A stretch of DNA of 64,000 bases from Bacteroidia bacterium (lineage in GTDB: Bacteria > Bacteroidota > Bacteroidia > B-17B0 > Aurantibacillaceae). The stretch spans positions 47,224 through 111,223 of the forward strand of contig BPGX01000009.1 of NCBI GenBank assembly GCA_026003255.1, read 5' to 3'. This document shows, piece by piece, positions 1 to 10,318 of this stretch. Position numbers and translations under genes: made by a program. A model generated the notes under the pieces. That model had not been told where the DNA came from and did not search any database. It worked only from the letters and a program-made list of their open reading frames with translations. Position 1 is the stretch's first letter. Each line of letters opens with the position of its first letter.

Positions 1-1
1 A

Positions 2-661
2 AACTTTTTCAATTGTAATTTCTTCTTTTGGCTTATTTATTTTATTTGAGACAGAAGGAGTTGGTTTCTCAGTTGTTTTATTTTCAGAGAGTTGTGTAGA
101 GTTTTTTTCAGGTTTAATTATTGAAGTTGATGGTTTAGAGTCTGATTTTTGGGGAGAAGTTCTTGCAGCATCTGCTTTAGTCAGTTTGTTTGTTTTATTT
201 ATTTTTGGTGATACTTTGTTTTTTGTGATTTTTTCCTTTTTAGAAGAACTTTTGAGTTTTTTAGTAGATAATTTTTTATTAGGAGATTTTTTGGCGGCTT
301 TTTTTACAAGTTTTTTTCTTGTTGATTTAGGTAAGCTTTGTTCTTTTGATTGTGATGTATTCTTTTTAGTGACTTTTTTAGAGGTTTTTGATTTTACAAT
401 ACTTTTTTTAGCAGATGATTTCTTTAATTCCTTTTTTGAAGAATTAGATTTCTTTAGAGTAGTCGTTTTTTTGTTTGGCGTTTTTGGAGAAGCAACTTTT
501 TTGATAGATGGTTTCTTTGTAGAATTTTTACTTACCTTTTTTGTCGGCTTAGTTTTGTTGTGTTGTGTTTTGCTTTTCTTAGAGGAAATTTTTTTCAATG
601 ATTTACCTGGACTTTTCTTTTTCTCTTTTGATTGTTTTTTCTGTTTCTTTTTAGCCGCCAT
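2..661 (-). CDS. Lysine/serine-rich basic protein (histone H1-like tail), 5' part only; runs off left edge of window
   Basis: Minus-strand frame starting at ATG 661 (cat 659-661) stays open to position 2: MAAKKKQKKQSKEKKKSPGKSLKKISSKKSKTQHNKTKPTKK...KPKEEITIEKV. The F/L-rich + strand ORF 186-692 is its antisense. Possibly the basic N-terminal extension of a DksA/TraR-type protein as in other Bacteroidetes (inference). Confidence 0.6.
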   Translation of the reverse strand, partial: MAAKKKQKKQSKEKKKSPGKSLKKISSKKSKTQHNKTKPTKKVSKNSTKKPSIKKVASPKTPNKKTTTLKKSNSSKKELKKSSAKKSIVKSKTSKKVTKKNTSQSKEQSLPKSTRKKLVKKAAKKSPNKKLSTKKLKSSSKKEKITKNKVSPKINKTNKLTKADAARTSPQKSDSKPSTSIIKPEKNSTQLSENKTTEKPTPSVSNKINKPKEEITIEKV

Positions 662-732
662 AAAAAAATTTTGGCAAAAATATACCTATTAAAACTTTTT
701 TTTGTGCCGCAAAATAGTAAATTTAACAAACA

Positions 733-3495
733 TTAACTTTTTAATGTAAGTTTTTTATTCAAAAAATGGGCAGTAAAACTTTGTTTATGGTCTAAAAATC
801 CATCTAATGGACCTTGATAAATTAATCTTCCGCCATTTTTTCCACCTTCCGGACCAAGGTCGATAATCCAATCAACGTTTTTAATAATATCCAATTGATG
901 TTCAATAATAATGATAGTATGTCCACGCGTTATTAATAAATGGAGTGCCTTCATAAGAATATCAATGTCATAAAAATGCAGTCCTGTAGAAGGTTCGTCT
1001 AAAATGAATAAGGAAGGGGCAGATTTTTCATCTTGTAGAAAAGAGGCAATTTTTAATCGTTGTAATTCGCCGCCGCTCATTTTGGAAGTGCTTTGCCCGA
1101 GTTGAATATATCCCAATCCAACAGATTTTAAGATTTCTAATGTTTTTAAAATTTTATTTTTTAAGTCAGGAAACATTACTTCTCTCTCGAAAAGTTCAAT
1201 CGCTTCTTCAACAGAAATATCGAGCACATCACTAATGGAATGGTTAAAGTAATTGACTTGTAATACTTCTTCTTTGAATCTTTTTCCATTACATTCATCA
1301 CAGGTCATTTCAATATCCGCCATAAATTGCATAGGAATTCGAATAATGCCTTCGCCTTCGCATTTTTCGCATCTTCCACCAAAAGTATTAAAGGAAAAAT
1401 AAGATGGGTCTAAATAAATGCCTTGAAGTTTGGAATGTTTTGAAAATAAAAGCCGAATATCATCAAACACTTTGGTATATGTTGCACAGTTGCTTCGTGA
1501 GGAGGTACTGATAGAATTTTGATTGAGATAATGTATGTGTTTAATTTTGTTTACAACACCGGAAATTTTTTCTGATGTTTGATGATGTACAATGATTTTT
1601 TCTAATTCGGGAATTAGTTCTTCTTCTACCAGTGAGGACTTTCCGGATCCAGAAACACCTGTAATACAGGTAATCGCATTGAATGGGAATTGAATGGTAA
1701 TATTTTGGAGGTTATTAGCATTAGCGTTGGATAATTGTATAAATTCGAATGAATGACGTTTAAACGATGCTATTTCAACGAATTTTCTTTCAAATAAATA
1801 ATCTGCTGTGAGTGTATTAGCGTTTTTCATTTCATCAAAAGTTCCTTGAAAGACAATTTGTCCACCATTTTTTCCGGCCTTGGGCCCTAAATCAATTATT
1901 AAATCGGCGTGACGCATCACTTCTTCATCGTGCTCAACTACGATTACTGTATTTCCTTCGTCTCGTAGTTTCTTTAATGCATTAATTAGGCGTAAGGTAT
2001 CTCTTGGATGTAAGCCGGTTGTGGGTTCGTCTAATATGTAAATACTTCCTACTAAACTACTTCCAAGCGCTGTGGTGAGGTATACACGTTGCGCTTCACC
2101 GCCACTCAACGTGCGCATTTCACGATTTAGTGTGAGATACGGTAATCCAACATCACATAAAAATTCAAGACGGTGAATGATTTCATCCAGTAGTTTTTGA
2201 ATGGCTTCTTTGTGGGGAAAGAGATCAAGGTTTTCTTTGAAGAAATTGTACAATTCATCAACTGGTGTTTCAACAAGGTCAGCAATAGTTTTATTTAATA
2301 CTTTTATGTATAGAGCTTCTTTTCTAAGCCGTGAACCTTTACACATCGGACAAACGGTATTGGATTTTAAGTGAGAAAGCGGGTCGTACCAGGGAGATTT
2401 ATAGTAGTTGTTGAAGTAGTGTAAAATACCATAAATTCCATTGAGATTATTTTTACCAAACCATAAGGTTTCAAATTCTTCTGGACTTAGTTGACGGAAA
2501 GTTTTGGAAAAAATATCTGGAAAAAACTGTTGTAGTTCTTTAATTTCTTCTTTGATTTCGTATTTGAGTTTCATTCCTTTAATTAAAGGAATATCTTTAT
2601 CGACAAAAACTTTATGAGGGTCAAAGTCAAAAACTCTTCCTGTGCCTTTGCATTTTTGACATATTCCATAAGGGTTGTTAAAAGCAAACAGTTGTGGGGT
2701 AGGTTCTTCAAAAATTATTCCATCCGCATCAAGCGTATTACTGAACCGGTGAAAGTTCCATTCATCGTTGGATTGATGAATGACATAGCATTCTCCATTT
2801 CCTTGATTGAAGGCGGTTTCAATACTGTCTATTAAGCGAGATTCTGTATCTTCATCAAATGATAATTCTACATTTACTCTATCAATAATCAAAAAGCAAT
2901 GCTCGATTTTTTTGGGAAAATCAGAGAGTACATCGGCAATTTTGAATATTTGATAGTTGATTAAAACTCTTGAAAAACCTGAATGTACTAATTCTTCTAA
3001 AGTTTTTTTGAGTTTGGAAGAAAAGGGTATGAGGTTAGCGATATACACTGTAGACGATACAGGTAGTTGAGAAATAAACTGTAAAACATCGTCAGGGTAA
3101 TGCCGTTTTATTTCTTTACCAGTAACGGGGTGATAGATGGTTCCAACTCTTGAAAATAGCACGCGTAGATAGTCATATATTTCAGTAGCAGTTCCTACTG
3201 TACTTCTTGGATTGTTAGAGGTAACTTTTTGTTGAAGTGCTATACAGGGCGAAAGACCTTTGATGTAATCAACGGGTGGTTTAGGTAGTCGTTCTACAAA
3301 TTGTCGTGCGTAAGAGGATAAACTTTCAATATATCTTCTATGTCCTTCGGCATAAAGTGTGTCGTAAGCAAGAGAAGTTTTTCCTGAACCAGAAACGCCG
3401 GTAATTACAATAAGTTTATTATGAGGGATGGATACATCTATTCCCTTTAAGTTATGTGTTTGTGCATTTTTGATATAGATAAAATGTTCTGCCAT
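733..3495 (-). CDS. uvrA: UvrABC system protein A (excinuclease ABC subunit A)
   Basis: Two ABC ATPase cassettes (GVSGSGKTSLAYDTLYAEGHRRYIESLSSYARQF; GVSGSGKSSLVEEE), Zn-finger CxxC motifs, two LSGGE/MSGGE signatures. Bacteroidetes often carry two UvrA paralogues; which one this is cannot be determined here. Confidence 0.95.
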   Translation of the reverse strand: MAEHFIYIKNAQTHNLKGIDVSIPHNKLIVITGVSGSGKTSLAYDTLYAEGHRRYIESLSSYARQFVERLPKPPVDYIKGLSPCIALQQKVTSNNPRSTVGTATEIYDYLRVLFSRVGTIYHPVTGKEIKRHYPDDVLQFISQLPVSSTVYIANLIPFSSKLKKTLEELVHSGFSRVLINYQIFKIADVLSDFPKKIEHCFLIIDRVNVELSFDEDTESRLIDSIETAFNQGNGECYVIHQSNDEWNFHRFSNTLDADGIIFEEPTPQLFAFNNPYGICQKCKGTGRVFDFDPHKVFVDKDIPLIKGMKLKYEIKEEIKELQQFFPDIFSKTFRQLSPEEFETLWFGKNNLNGIYGILHYFNNYYKSPWYDPLSHLKSNTVCPMCKGSRLRKEALYIKVLNKTIADLVETPVDELYNFFKENLDLFPHKEAIQKLLDEIIHRLEFLCDVGLPYLTLNREMRTLSGGEAQRVYLTTALGSSLVGSIYILDEPTTGLHPRDTLRLINALKKLRDEGNTVIVVEHDEEVMRHADLIIDLGPKAGKNGGQIVFQGTFDEMKNANTLTADYLFERKFVEIASFKRHSFEFIQLSNANANNLQNITIQFPFNAITCITGVSGSGKSSLVEEELIPELEKIIVHHQTSEKISGVVNKIKHIHYLNQNSISTSSRSNCATYTKVFDDIRLLFSKHSKLQGIYLDPSYFSFNTFGGRCEKCEGEGIIRIPMQFMADIEMTCDECNGKRFKEEVLQVNYFNHSISDVLDISVEEAIELFEREVMFPDLKNKILKTLEILKSVGLGYIQLGQSTSKMSGGELQRLKIASFLQDEKSAPSLFILDEPSTGLHFYDIDILMKALHLLITRGHTIIIIEHQLDIIKNVDWIIDLGPEGGKNGGRLIYQGPLDGFLDHKQSFTAHFLNKKLTLKS

Positions 3496-3518
3496 TTAAG
3501 CTTCAATTTGTTGCAAAA

Positions 3519-3536
3519 TTACACTTTTAAGTGTAA
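3519..3536. promoter_or_regulatory. Perfect inverted repeat TTACACTT-TT-AAGTGTAA in the uvrA / SpoIIE-gene divergent promoter region
   Basis: Exact 8-bp arms, 2-bp spacer; abuts the minus-strand -7-like box TAATTTTG (3514-3521) of uvrA. Confidence 0.5.
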
Positions 3537-3571
3537 GGTTTATTTAAATTTTTATCTAAATTTACGCCATT

Positions 3572-6500
3572 ATGTACATAAGAATACATAGTTATATATT
3601 CTGGGCTGTTTGTTTGTTTTATTTGTTTTTTTTTCAACACTTCTATGGCCAAAATTGGGCGTCAAAGAAGTTTACCGTGTCGGATGGATTGATGAGTAAT
3701 CAATTAGATGCGCTTTTTATAGATAGTAAGGGGCTTTTGTGGATTGCTAATGGTAATGGATTGTCGAGATATGATGGAAAGCATTTTTTGAATTATGTAA
3801 ATGATTCCTTGTTGACACCGATAAGTAAGGTTAATCAGTATTCAATCATAAAATTATCAGATGGAAGTATTTTTTATTCGATGAAATACGGTTATGTCAA
3901 AACTTCCAATAAACGAAAAGGATATCTTGATGTGTATTTGTCTGATACAATTTCTGAAGAAAGAGGCGTGAATTCTCGTTCGGGTATTCGTTTTTTTAAG
4001 GAGGGTTTCGTAGATTTTGATTTTAATAATAATAGTATCAGAAATCACGTTTTCAAGAAATATCCAAAAAATTATAAGTATCCATCGAATTTATTAAGTA
4101 CCAATTTGGGAAGTGTTATTTATTCGTTCTATAATTCGGATAAAGATGTAAGAAATATTTTTTTATTTGAAAATAATTCATTCAAGGAAATCTGGGATTC
4201 TGTGCCTTTTATAATGGCTGGAATTTTTGAAGATGCAGATCATTATTTTATTATACCAGAAGAATTCAATGTTTCAAATCCAATTGTAATTATTAATAAA
4301 CAAAATGGAACAAAGACGTTTTTAAGAAAAAAGAAGAATATCCCAGAAATTACTTTGTTGGGGAATGCATACTTTACTGATCGATATTTTGTTTTTCCAG
4401 CATTAGAGGGTGTTTTAGTCCTTACATCTAAAAATGAACAAGTTTTTATTAAAGACAATTTACCACAAAAAATTAAAAATAAGGATGATGAGAAGTTTTA
4501 TCATTCGTTATATTTACCTATAAGCAAGTATCAAAATTTTTTGGTTAATGGTTATAGGTTAATTGATTTAGAAAAATTAAGTATAACTATTCCAGAGGTC
4601 ATTGAAAAAGAAATCATAAATTCTAATTATATTATTGAAGTATTGCCCGATGAAGAGGGAAATATCTGGTATGCCACATTTGATGGGTTATTACAGGTAT
4701 ATACACTACCGTATGAAAAATTATATGAAATTTCTGAAGAGCGAATTGCGGAAATAAATGACTCTTTGGAAACCAATCGTTTTAAGTGTTTCAAAGATTT
4801 TGAAGGCATAGAATATTGTTTGACGAATGATTTTGAAAGAGTGCAAATTCTCATTCCAAAAATTAAAAATAAGTTTTACAAGTATAGTTTTGTGGATAAT
4901 AAAGTGACTCCTATTTATGTAGAGGGAGTTCAATCTCCTGTTTTAAGGGAACGTTTATATCCGATTATGTCGCATAAAAAATTGATTGTATGTCAGGAAT
5001 ATACTCGTGGTTTAGTGATTTACAGATTAAGTGAAGGTTTAGACACCGCATACTATTCATTGTTTAATTATTCAAATGGCTTGTTATCAAATTATGTAGA
5101 AAATGTATTTGCAGATAAAAATGATAATATCTGGATAATTACCTGGGATGGTATACAAATGATTAGTTATAATGATTTATTAAACGAGAATTATAGTTTT
5201 AATATTAAGTATTCAAAAAGTTTGAAATTAAATATGATTCCGTTTAAAAAAGATGATGAAATATATTTTGCGGATGGGAGTGTTTTATATAAGATTTCCA
5301 CTGAAAAAGCGATTTTAAATAAAAAGCCACCTACAATTATTGTTGAAAATATATCGTATAAAATTGGTAAACAGTCGTATCAATTTTTATTTGAACAAAA
5401 TAAAACCTATGAATTGTTCTACAATACAAGGGATTTAAGTGTTGAAGTATTGGCAGTATGTTTGAGTGATGGAGCAAAAGTAAAATATAAGTTTGTAGTG
5501 GATAGTATGATGCAGTTTCAGAATGAAGGTAAATTGATGTTTTCGGATTTAAAGCCAGGTAAGCATACGATTGAGATATATGCTTGTAATAATTTGAATG
5601 TCTGGAGTGCCCAACCGATTCGTTTTTACATTAATGTGCTTCCGCCCTTTTGGGAAACCTGGTGGTTTAGGATTTTAGTTTTAGTAAGTACGATATTCAT
5701 TGTTGTTGTTATTGTGAAAAAACGGGAATATGATTTAAAGGAAAAGCAAAAGGAATTGGAATTACTGGTTCAGGAGAGGACAAAAGAGTTGGAAGAAAAA
5801 AATATACTCATTGAACAAAAAAATAGAGATATTTTAGATAGTATCAATTATACGAGACGTTTACAACGTTCTTCATTGCCATCTGAAAGAGAGGTAAATA
5901 AGATTTTTCATGATTCTTTTGTAATTTATCAACCAAAAGACATTATTGCTGGTGATTTTTATTTTACTGGTTTAATACGGACGAATGATGGAAACATTTT
6001 GAAAGGTGCAGTTGTGGGGGATTGTACGGGTCATGGAGTTCCGGGTGCTTTTATGAGTATATTGATGTTAGCGTATGTAAAGCAATCGCTTGTAGAAAAG
6101 GATGTTAACTCCCCTGCAGAAGCATTGGAATTCGTTTCAAAAAAAATACAGAAAGTTTTAGAATACAAAAATGAAGTGACAGAGATAAAAGACAGTGCAG
6201 ACATTGTATTTGCTGTATTAAATGAAGAAACTAATACTCTTTTGTGTGCTTGTGCGAATAATCCAATTTATATTGTGAGAAATAAAGAACTAATTGAAAT
6301 CCCTGCGCAAAAAAGAACAGTGGGATATTGTGATAATCAAGAACCATTCAAAAACCACATCTTTCAATTGCAAAAAAACGACATGATATATTTATTCACA
6401 GACGGCTACGCAGACCAATTTGGTGGAAATTCTGGAAGCAATAAAAAAGATAAGAAGTTTACCAAAAAACGTTTTAAAGATGTTTTGAAAGAAGTTTCAG

Positions 6501-6607
6501 TATTGGATATTAATCAGCAAAAACAAAGATTGCTTGAAGAACATCTTAAATGGAAAGGAGACAATGAACAAACCGATGATATTTGCATCATTGGAATCAG
6601 AGTATGA
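3572..6607 (+). CDS. Two-component-regulator-propeller / Y_Y_Y domain sensor with coiled coil and C-terminal SpoIIE-type PP2C phosphatase
   Basis: Signal peptide, repeated propeller blades (KFTVSDGLMSNQLDALFIDSKGLLWIANGNGLSRYDG), TM WWFRILVLVSTIFIVVVIV, coiled coil, then phosphatase motifs IIAGDFYF, GDCTGHGVPGAFMSIL, YLFTDGYADQFGG. Confidence 0.9.
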   Translation: MYIRIHSYIFWAVCLFYLFFFQHFYGQNWASKKFTVSDGLMSNQLDALFIDSKGLLWIANGNGLSRYDGKHFLNYVNDSLLTPISKVNQYSIIKLSDGSIFYSMKYGYVKTSNKRKGYLDVYLSDTISEERGVNSRSGIRFFKEGFVDFDFNNNSIRNHVFKKYPKNYKYPSNLLSTNLGSVIYSFYNSDKDVRNIFLFENNSFKEIWDSVPFIMAGIFEDADHYFIIPEEFNVSNPIVIINKQNGTKTFLRKKKNIPEITLLGNAYFTDRYFVFPALEGVLVLTSKNEQVFIKDNLPQKIKNKDDEKFYHSLYLPISKYQNFLVNGYRLIDLEKLSITIPEVIEKEIINSNYIIEVLPDEEGNIWYATFDGLLQVYTLPYEKLYEISEERIAEINDSLETNRFKCFKDFEGIEYCLTNDFERVQILIPKIKNKFYKYSFVDNKVTPIYVEGVQSPVLRERLYPIMSHKKLIVCQEYTRGLVIYRLSEGLDTAYYSLFNYSNGLLSNYVENVFADKNDNIWIITWDGIQMISYNDLLNENYSFNIKYSKSLKLNMIPFKKDDEIYFADGSVLYKISTEKAILNKKPPTIIVENISYKIGKQSYQFLFEQNKTYELFYNTRDLSVEVLAVCLSDGAKVKYKFVVDSMMQFQNEGKLMFSDLKPGKHTIEIYACNNLNVWSAQPIRFYINVLPPFWETWWFRILVLVSTIFIVVVIVKKREYDLKEKQKELELLVQERTKELEEKNILIEQKNRDILDSINYTRRLQRSSLPSEREVNKIFHDSFVIYQPKDIIAGDFYFTGLIRTNDGNILKGAVVGDCTGHGVPGAFMSILMLAYVKQSLVEKDVNSPAEALEFVSKKIQKVLEYKNEVTEIKDSADIVFAVLNEETNTLLCACANNPIYIVRNKELIEIPAQKRTVGYCDNQEPFKNHIFQLQKNDMIYLFTDGYADQFGGNSGSNKKDKKFTKKRFKDVLKEVSVLDINQQKQRLLEEHLKWKGDNEQTDDICIIGIRV

Positions 6608-6665
6608 AATTGTCTAAAAGAAATATAATTCATTATATTCGTGCAATAAATTTTGGATAAAAAAT

Positions 6666-8000
6666 ATGTCAATAACGAAGTTGATTACAAGTTATCAAAA
6701 ATCCAATGAGTATAGAAAAAGAATCCATGATTTAATTCCGGGTGGGGCACATACGTATTCAAAAGGAGATGATCAGTTTCCTTTACTTTCTCCTGCTGCT
6801 ATTACACATGGAAAGGGTTCTCATGTATGGGATGTAGATGGGAATGAGTATATTGAATGTTTGGGTGGATTAGCATCTATCAGTTTGGGACATGCGTATG
6901 AACCGGTTGTACAGCGTGTGATTCAAGAGTTATGGAAGGGTAATAATTTTTCACGTCCATCGGTTATTGAAATGGAAATGGCAGAAAAATTTTTAGCCAA
7001 TCTTCCCGGACATGATATGATTAAGTTTGCAAAAAATGGATCAACGGTTACAACTGCTGCGGTGAAGTTGGCGCGTGCTTATACCGGGAGAAAATTAGTT
7101 GCAAGGCCAATTGATCATCCGTTTTATTCTTATGATGATTGGTTTATTGGGAGTACAGAGGTGAAGAGCGGTATTCCGGAAGAAATTCAATCGCTAACGG
7201 TGACTTTCAAAGCTGATGATTTACAATCGTTGAAAGAGATTTTTGCTAAGTATCCCAATCAAATTGCCTGCGTTATCAGTGAGCCAGAAAAATTCAATCC
7301 AGTGACGAAAGAGTTTTTACAGCAGGCGATTGATTTTGTTCATTCGCAGGGTGCTTTATGGATTATGGATGAGATGATAACAGGTTATCGTTCTTATTTC
7401 CCCGGTTCTATGGTAAAATTTGGGGTTGTACCAGATTTAGCGACGTGGGGAAAGGGCATTGCTAATGGTTTTTCTTTTTGTTGTTTGACAGGAAAGAGAG
7501 AAATCATGGAGTTAGGCGGTATTCGTCAGAAAGGAAAAGAGAAATTGTTTTTGATAAGTACCACGCATGGTGGTGAAACATGTAGTATTGCTGCCGCATT
7601 GGCGACGATGGAGGAATTTCAAAAATATGATGTAATAGGACATAATCATGAGTTAGGACGAAAATACATGGAAGGAGCAAATCGAATTATTGAACGTTAT
7701 GGCTTGCGAAATCATATTAAAGTAATGCAATTTCCGTGGCATGTTTCTTTGGGATATTTTGATGAAAATGGAAATAACTCATGGGAATTAAGAACCTTGT
7801 TTCATCAAGAGATGATCAGGCGAGGAATTTTATTTCAGGGGATTTTTTGTCCGCATTTTTCACATACGAATGAGGATGTGGATAGGATATTGGATGCATT
7901 TGATGAGTCGGCCAATGTTTTCAAAAAGGCGTTAGAAGATGGATGGGAGAAATATCTTGTTGGAGAGCCGATAAAACCTGTTTTTAGGAGGTATGTTTAA
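6666..8000 (+). CDS. Class III aminotransferase (glutamate-1-semialdehyde 2,1-aminomutase-like)
   Basis: IPGGAHTYSKGDDQFP, WDVDGNEYIECLGGLASISLGHA, WIMDEMITGYR, PDLATWGKGIANG (PLP lysine). Confidence 0.9.
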   Translation: MSITKLITSYQKSNEYRKRIHDLIPGGAHTYSKGDDQFPLLSPAAITHGKGSHVWDVDGNEYIECLGGLASISLGHAYEPVVQRVIQELWKGNNFSRPSVIEMEMAEKFLANLPGHDMIKFAKNGSTVTTAAVKLARAYTGRKLVARPIDHPFYSYDDWFIGSTEVKSGIPEEIQSLTVTFKADDLQSLKEIFAKYPNQIACVISEPEKFNPVTKEFLQQAIDFVHSQGALWIMDEMITGYRSYFPGSMVKFGVVPDLATWGKGIANGFSFCCLTGKREIMELGGIRQKGKEKLFLISTTHGGETCSIAAALATMEEFQKYDVIGHNHELGRKYMEGANRIIERYGLRNHIKVMQFPWHVSLGYFDENGNNSWELRTLFHQEMIRRGILFQGIFCPHFSHTNEDVDRILDAFDESANVFKKALEDGWEKYLVGEPIKPVFRRYV

Positions 8001-8021
8001 TCTCTAAACTTTTACAAAAAG

Positions 8022-8843
8022 ATGTTGAAAAGAACTACACAAACATCGGAAATTAATTTCAAAGAAAAATTTAATCTAAGCGGTAAAGTTATCGTCATAA
8101 CTGGTGCTTGTGGTTTGATTGGTCGCGCTTTTTGTGAGGCAGTGGCACAATTTGGTGGACATGTAGTAGTGGTGGATATTGAAGCGGCAAAACCCACCGA
8201 ATTTGCAAAAGATTTAGAAAAAAGATATAATATTAAATGTATTGGAGTCGAAACAGAAGTGGAAAAGAAAGCATCTGTTTTACAACTCAAAGAAATAACT
8301 TTAAAGGAATTTGGAAAAATTGATGGTTTAGTGTGTGCGCATCAAAACAAATCTCATTTGAAATTTGAGCCATTTGAAAATGTTTGTGAAGAAAATTGGG
8401 ATAAGGTTATTGAAGTGAATTTAAAGGGTACTTTTTTGTTGTGTCAGGTGATAGGAAGCTATATGACACAACAGGGAAGTGGGAGCATTGTTACGATGCC
8501 TTCTACGTATAGTAATGTAGCTCCTAATCAGAATTTGTATAAAGGAACTTCTTTAGGTTGTCCTGCGGCTTATTCGGCGAGTAAGGGAGGTATTGATGCA
8601 TTGTCTCGTTATCTGGCATCTTATTGGGCAGATAAGGGGGTTAGAGTAAATATGATTACTCCACATGGAGTGTGGAACCATCATGAGAAAACATTTGAAG
8701 AAAATTTTGCTAATTTTAGCCCGATGAAACGAATGAGTTATAATCATGAAGTAGCGCCGGCTTTGATTTATTTATTGAGCGATGCATCATCTTATGTAAC
8801 GGGCTTAAACCTGAAAGTAGATGGTGGATGGACGGTGTGGTAA
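8022..8843 (+). CDS. SDR family oxidoreductase
   Basis: VIVITGACGLIGRAFCEA glycine motif, YSASKGGIDAL catalytic YxxxK, C-terminal YVTGLNLKVDGGWTVW. Confidence 0.92.
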   Translation: MLKRTTQTSEINFKEKFNLSGKVIVITGACGLIGRAFCEAVAQFGGHVVVVDIEAAKPTEFAKDLEKRYNIKCIGVETEVEKKASVLQLKEITLKEFGKIDGLVCAHQNKSHLKFEPFENVCEENWDKVIEVNLKGTFLLCQVIGSYMTQQGSGSIVTMPSTYSNVAPNQNLYKGTSLGCPAAYSASKGGIDALSRYLASYWADKGVRVNMITPHGVWNHHEKTFEENFANFSPMKRMSYNHEVAPALIYLLSDASSYVTGLNLKVDGGWTVW

Positions 8844-8845
8844 AA
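8676..8845 (+). repeat. Left copy of 170-bp imperfect direct repeat (SDR 3' end)
   Basis: Aligns without gaps to 11301-11470 with 14 mismatches (~92% identity). Confidence 0.95.
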
Positions 8846-8893
8846 TGTTTTTATATGGTGTTAAATATAAATAAATGGCTAACTGGAAAGTAA

Positions 8894-10318
8894 ATGTGCA
8901 ATATGAACAGAAGTACCTTAAACAAGCAGATAAGTTTTGAATTAATACAAAATCTTAAAAATGACCCAAAAGCATTTTCATCTTTTTTACAAAATCAAAA
9001 TGACGGAGCTATTATTTATGTTTTGGAAAAGTTTGGTAGATTAGAAAATGGCTATAGCAAAGAACCATTACAAAATTTACTAAATCACTCCAATGAAAAT
9101 ATTAGAGCTTTATCGATAAAAAATTTAGCAAAAATTGAAGATATTAACCTTTTACCTACTTTCATTAAATACGCAAGTACCGATGAAAGTACAATTGTAA
9201 GAAGAGAGGCGGTTTCTGCCATAGGGAGACTTAGAAATGAGAAAGCTATTCCTTCATTAATCAATTTTTTGAAAGATAAAGATCCAAAGGTTGTAATGCA
9301 AGCAATAAGAGGGTTGCTTGTATTTTCTCATAACTCAAGTGTGAAGAACGAATTAAAGAAATTGCTAAATCATCCTAACGAGATAATCAGAGAAGTTATT
9401 AATAAAGAGGTCAACGGGGTTCAATACCAATCGAAGAGTCAGCAAAGACATGACGAATTTCCTGAGTTTTTAAAAAATACTGTGGTTCATGGAGATGTGC
9501 AAGAAATAATAAAATATGTGCCCGATGAATCGGTTCATTTAACTTTTACATCGCCACCTTATTATAATGCTAGAGATTATTCGATTTATCAAAGTTATAA
9601 TGAGTATTTAAATTTTTTGGAACGAGTTTTTAAAGAAGTTCATCGTGTAACCAAAGAAGGTAGGTTTTTCGTCCTTAATACATCGCCAATCATTATTCCA
9701 AGGATTAGTAGGCAACACGCCAGCAAAAGGTACCCTATACCTTATGACATACATCCGTTGTTAATAAAAATGGGTTGGGAATTTATTGATGATATTGTAT
9801 GGGTTAAACCTGAAGCAAGTGTAAAAAATAGAAATGCAGGATTTTTACAACACAGAAAACCACTGGCTTATAAACCGAATGCTGTTACTGAAATGTTAAT
9901 GGTCTATCGAAAGAAGACTGATAAATTGATTGATTGGAACATAAGACAATATAGCCGGGATAAAGTAAAAAAAAGTAAGGTACTTGAAGAATACGAAACT
10001 ACAAATGTTTGGCGTATAGATCCTACATTTGATAAAGTGCATACCGCAGTTTTTCCGCTCGAACTTTGTAATAGAGTTATTAAATTCTATTCTTTTATAG
10101 GAGATTTAATCTTCGATCCATTTGCGGGTAGTGGAACATTAGGCAGAGCAGCATTAAATCTAAATAGAAACTTTTTCTTAACGGAAAAAGAAGCTAAATA
10201 CATAAATAGAATTAAAGAGGAATTAAATAAAGTAGGTAATTTATTTAATCAAGTGGGTCAACCAAAATTTGTTAGCCTTCAAGAATTTATTACTTTAACA
10301 GAGAAAAAAGGTATATGA
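8894..10318 (+). CDS. HEAT-repeat-fused site-specific DNA methyltransferase (TSPPY type, N4-cytosine/N6-adenine)
   Basis: N-terminal HEAT-like helical repeats (STIVRREAVSAIGRLRNEKAIPSLINFLKDKDPKVVMQAIRGLL), then FTSPPYYNARDYS (motif IV) and DPFAGSGTLGRAALNLNRNFF (motif I), beta-class order. Confidence 0.92.
   Translation: MCNMNRSTLNKQISFELIQNLKNDPKAFSSFLQNQNDGAIIYVLEKFGRLENGYSKEPLQNLLNHSNENIRALSIKNLAKIEDINLLPTFIKYASTDESTIVRREAVSAIGRLRNEKAIPSLINFLKDKDPKVVMQAIRGLLVFSHNSSVKNELKKLLNHPNEIIREVINKEVNGVQYQSKSQQRHDEFPEFLKNTVVHGDVQEIIKYVPDESVHLTFTSPPYYNARDYSIYQSYNEYLNFLERVFKEVHRVTKEGRFFVLNTSPIIIPRISRQHASKRYPIPYDIHPLLIKMGWEFIDDIVWVKPEASVKNRNAGFLQHRKPLAYKPNAVTEMLMVYRKKTDKLIDWNIRQYSRDKVKKSKVLEEYETTNVWRIDPTFDKVHTAVFPLELCNRVIKFYSFIGDLIFDPFAGSGTLGRAALNLNRNFFLTEKEAKYINRIKEELNKVGNLFNQVGQPKFVSLQEFITLTEKKGI

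Noticed and set aside
186-692. 168-aa F/L-rich + strand ORF as a membrane protein
   Set aside because: It is the antisense of a Lys-rich minus-strand frame (AAA/AAG codons read as TTT/CTT); composition explains its length.
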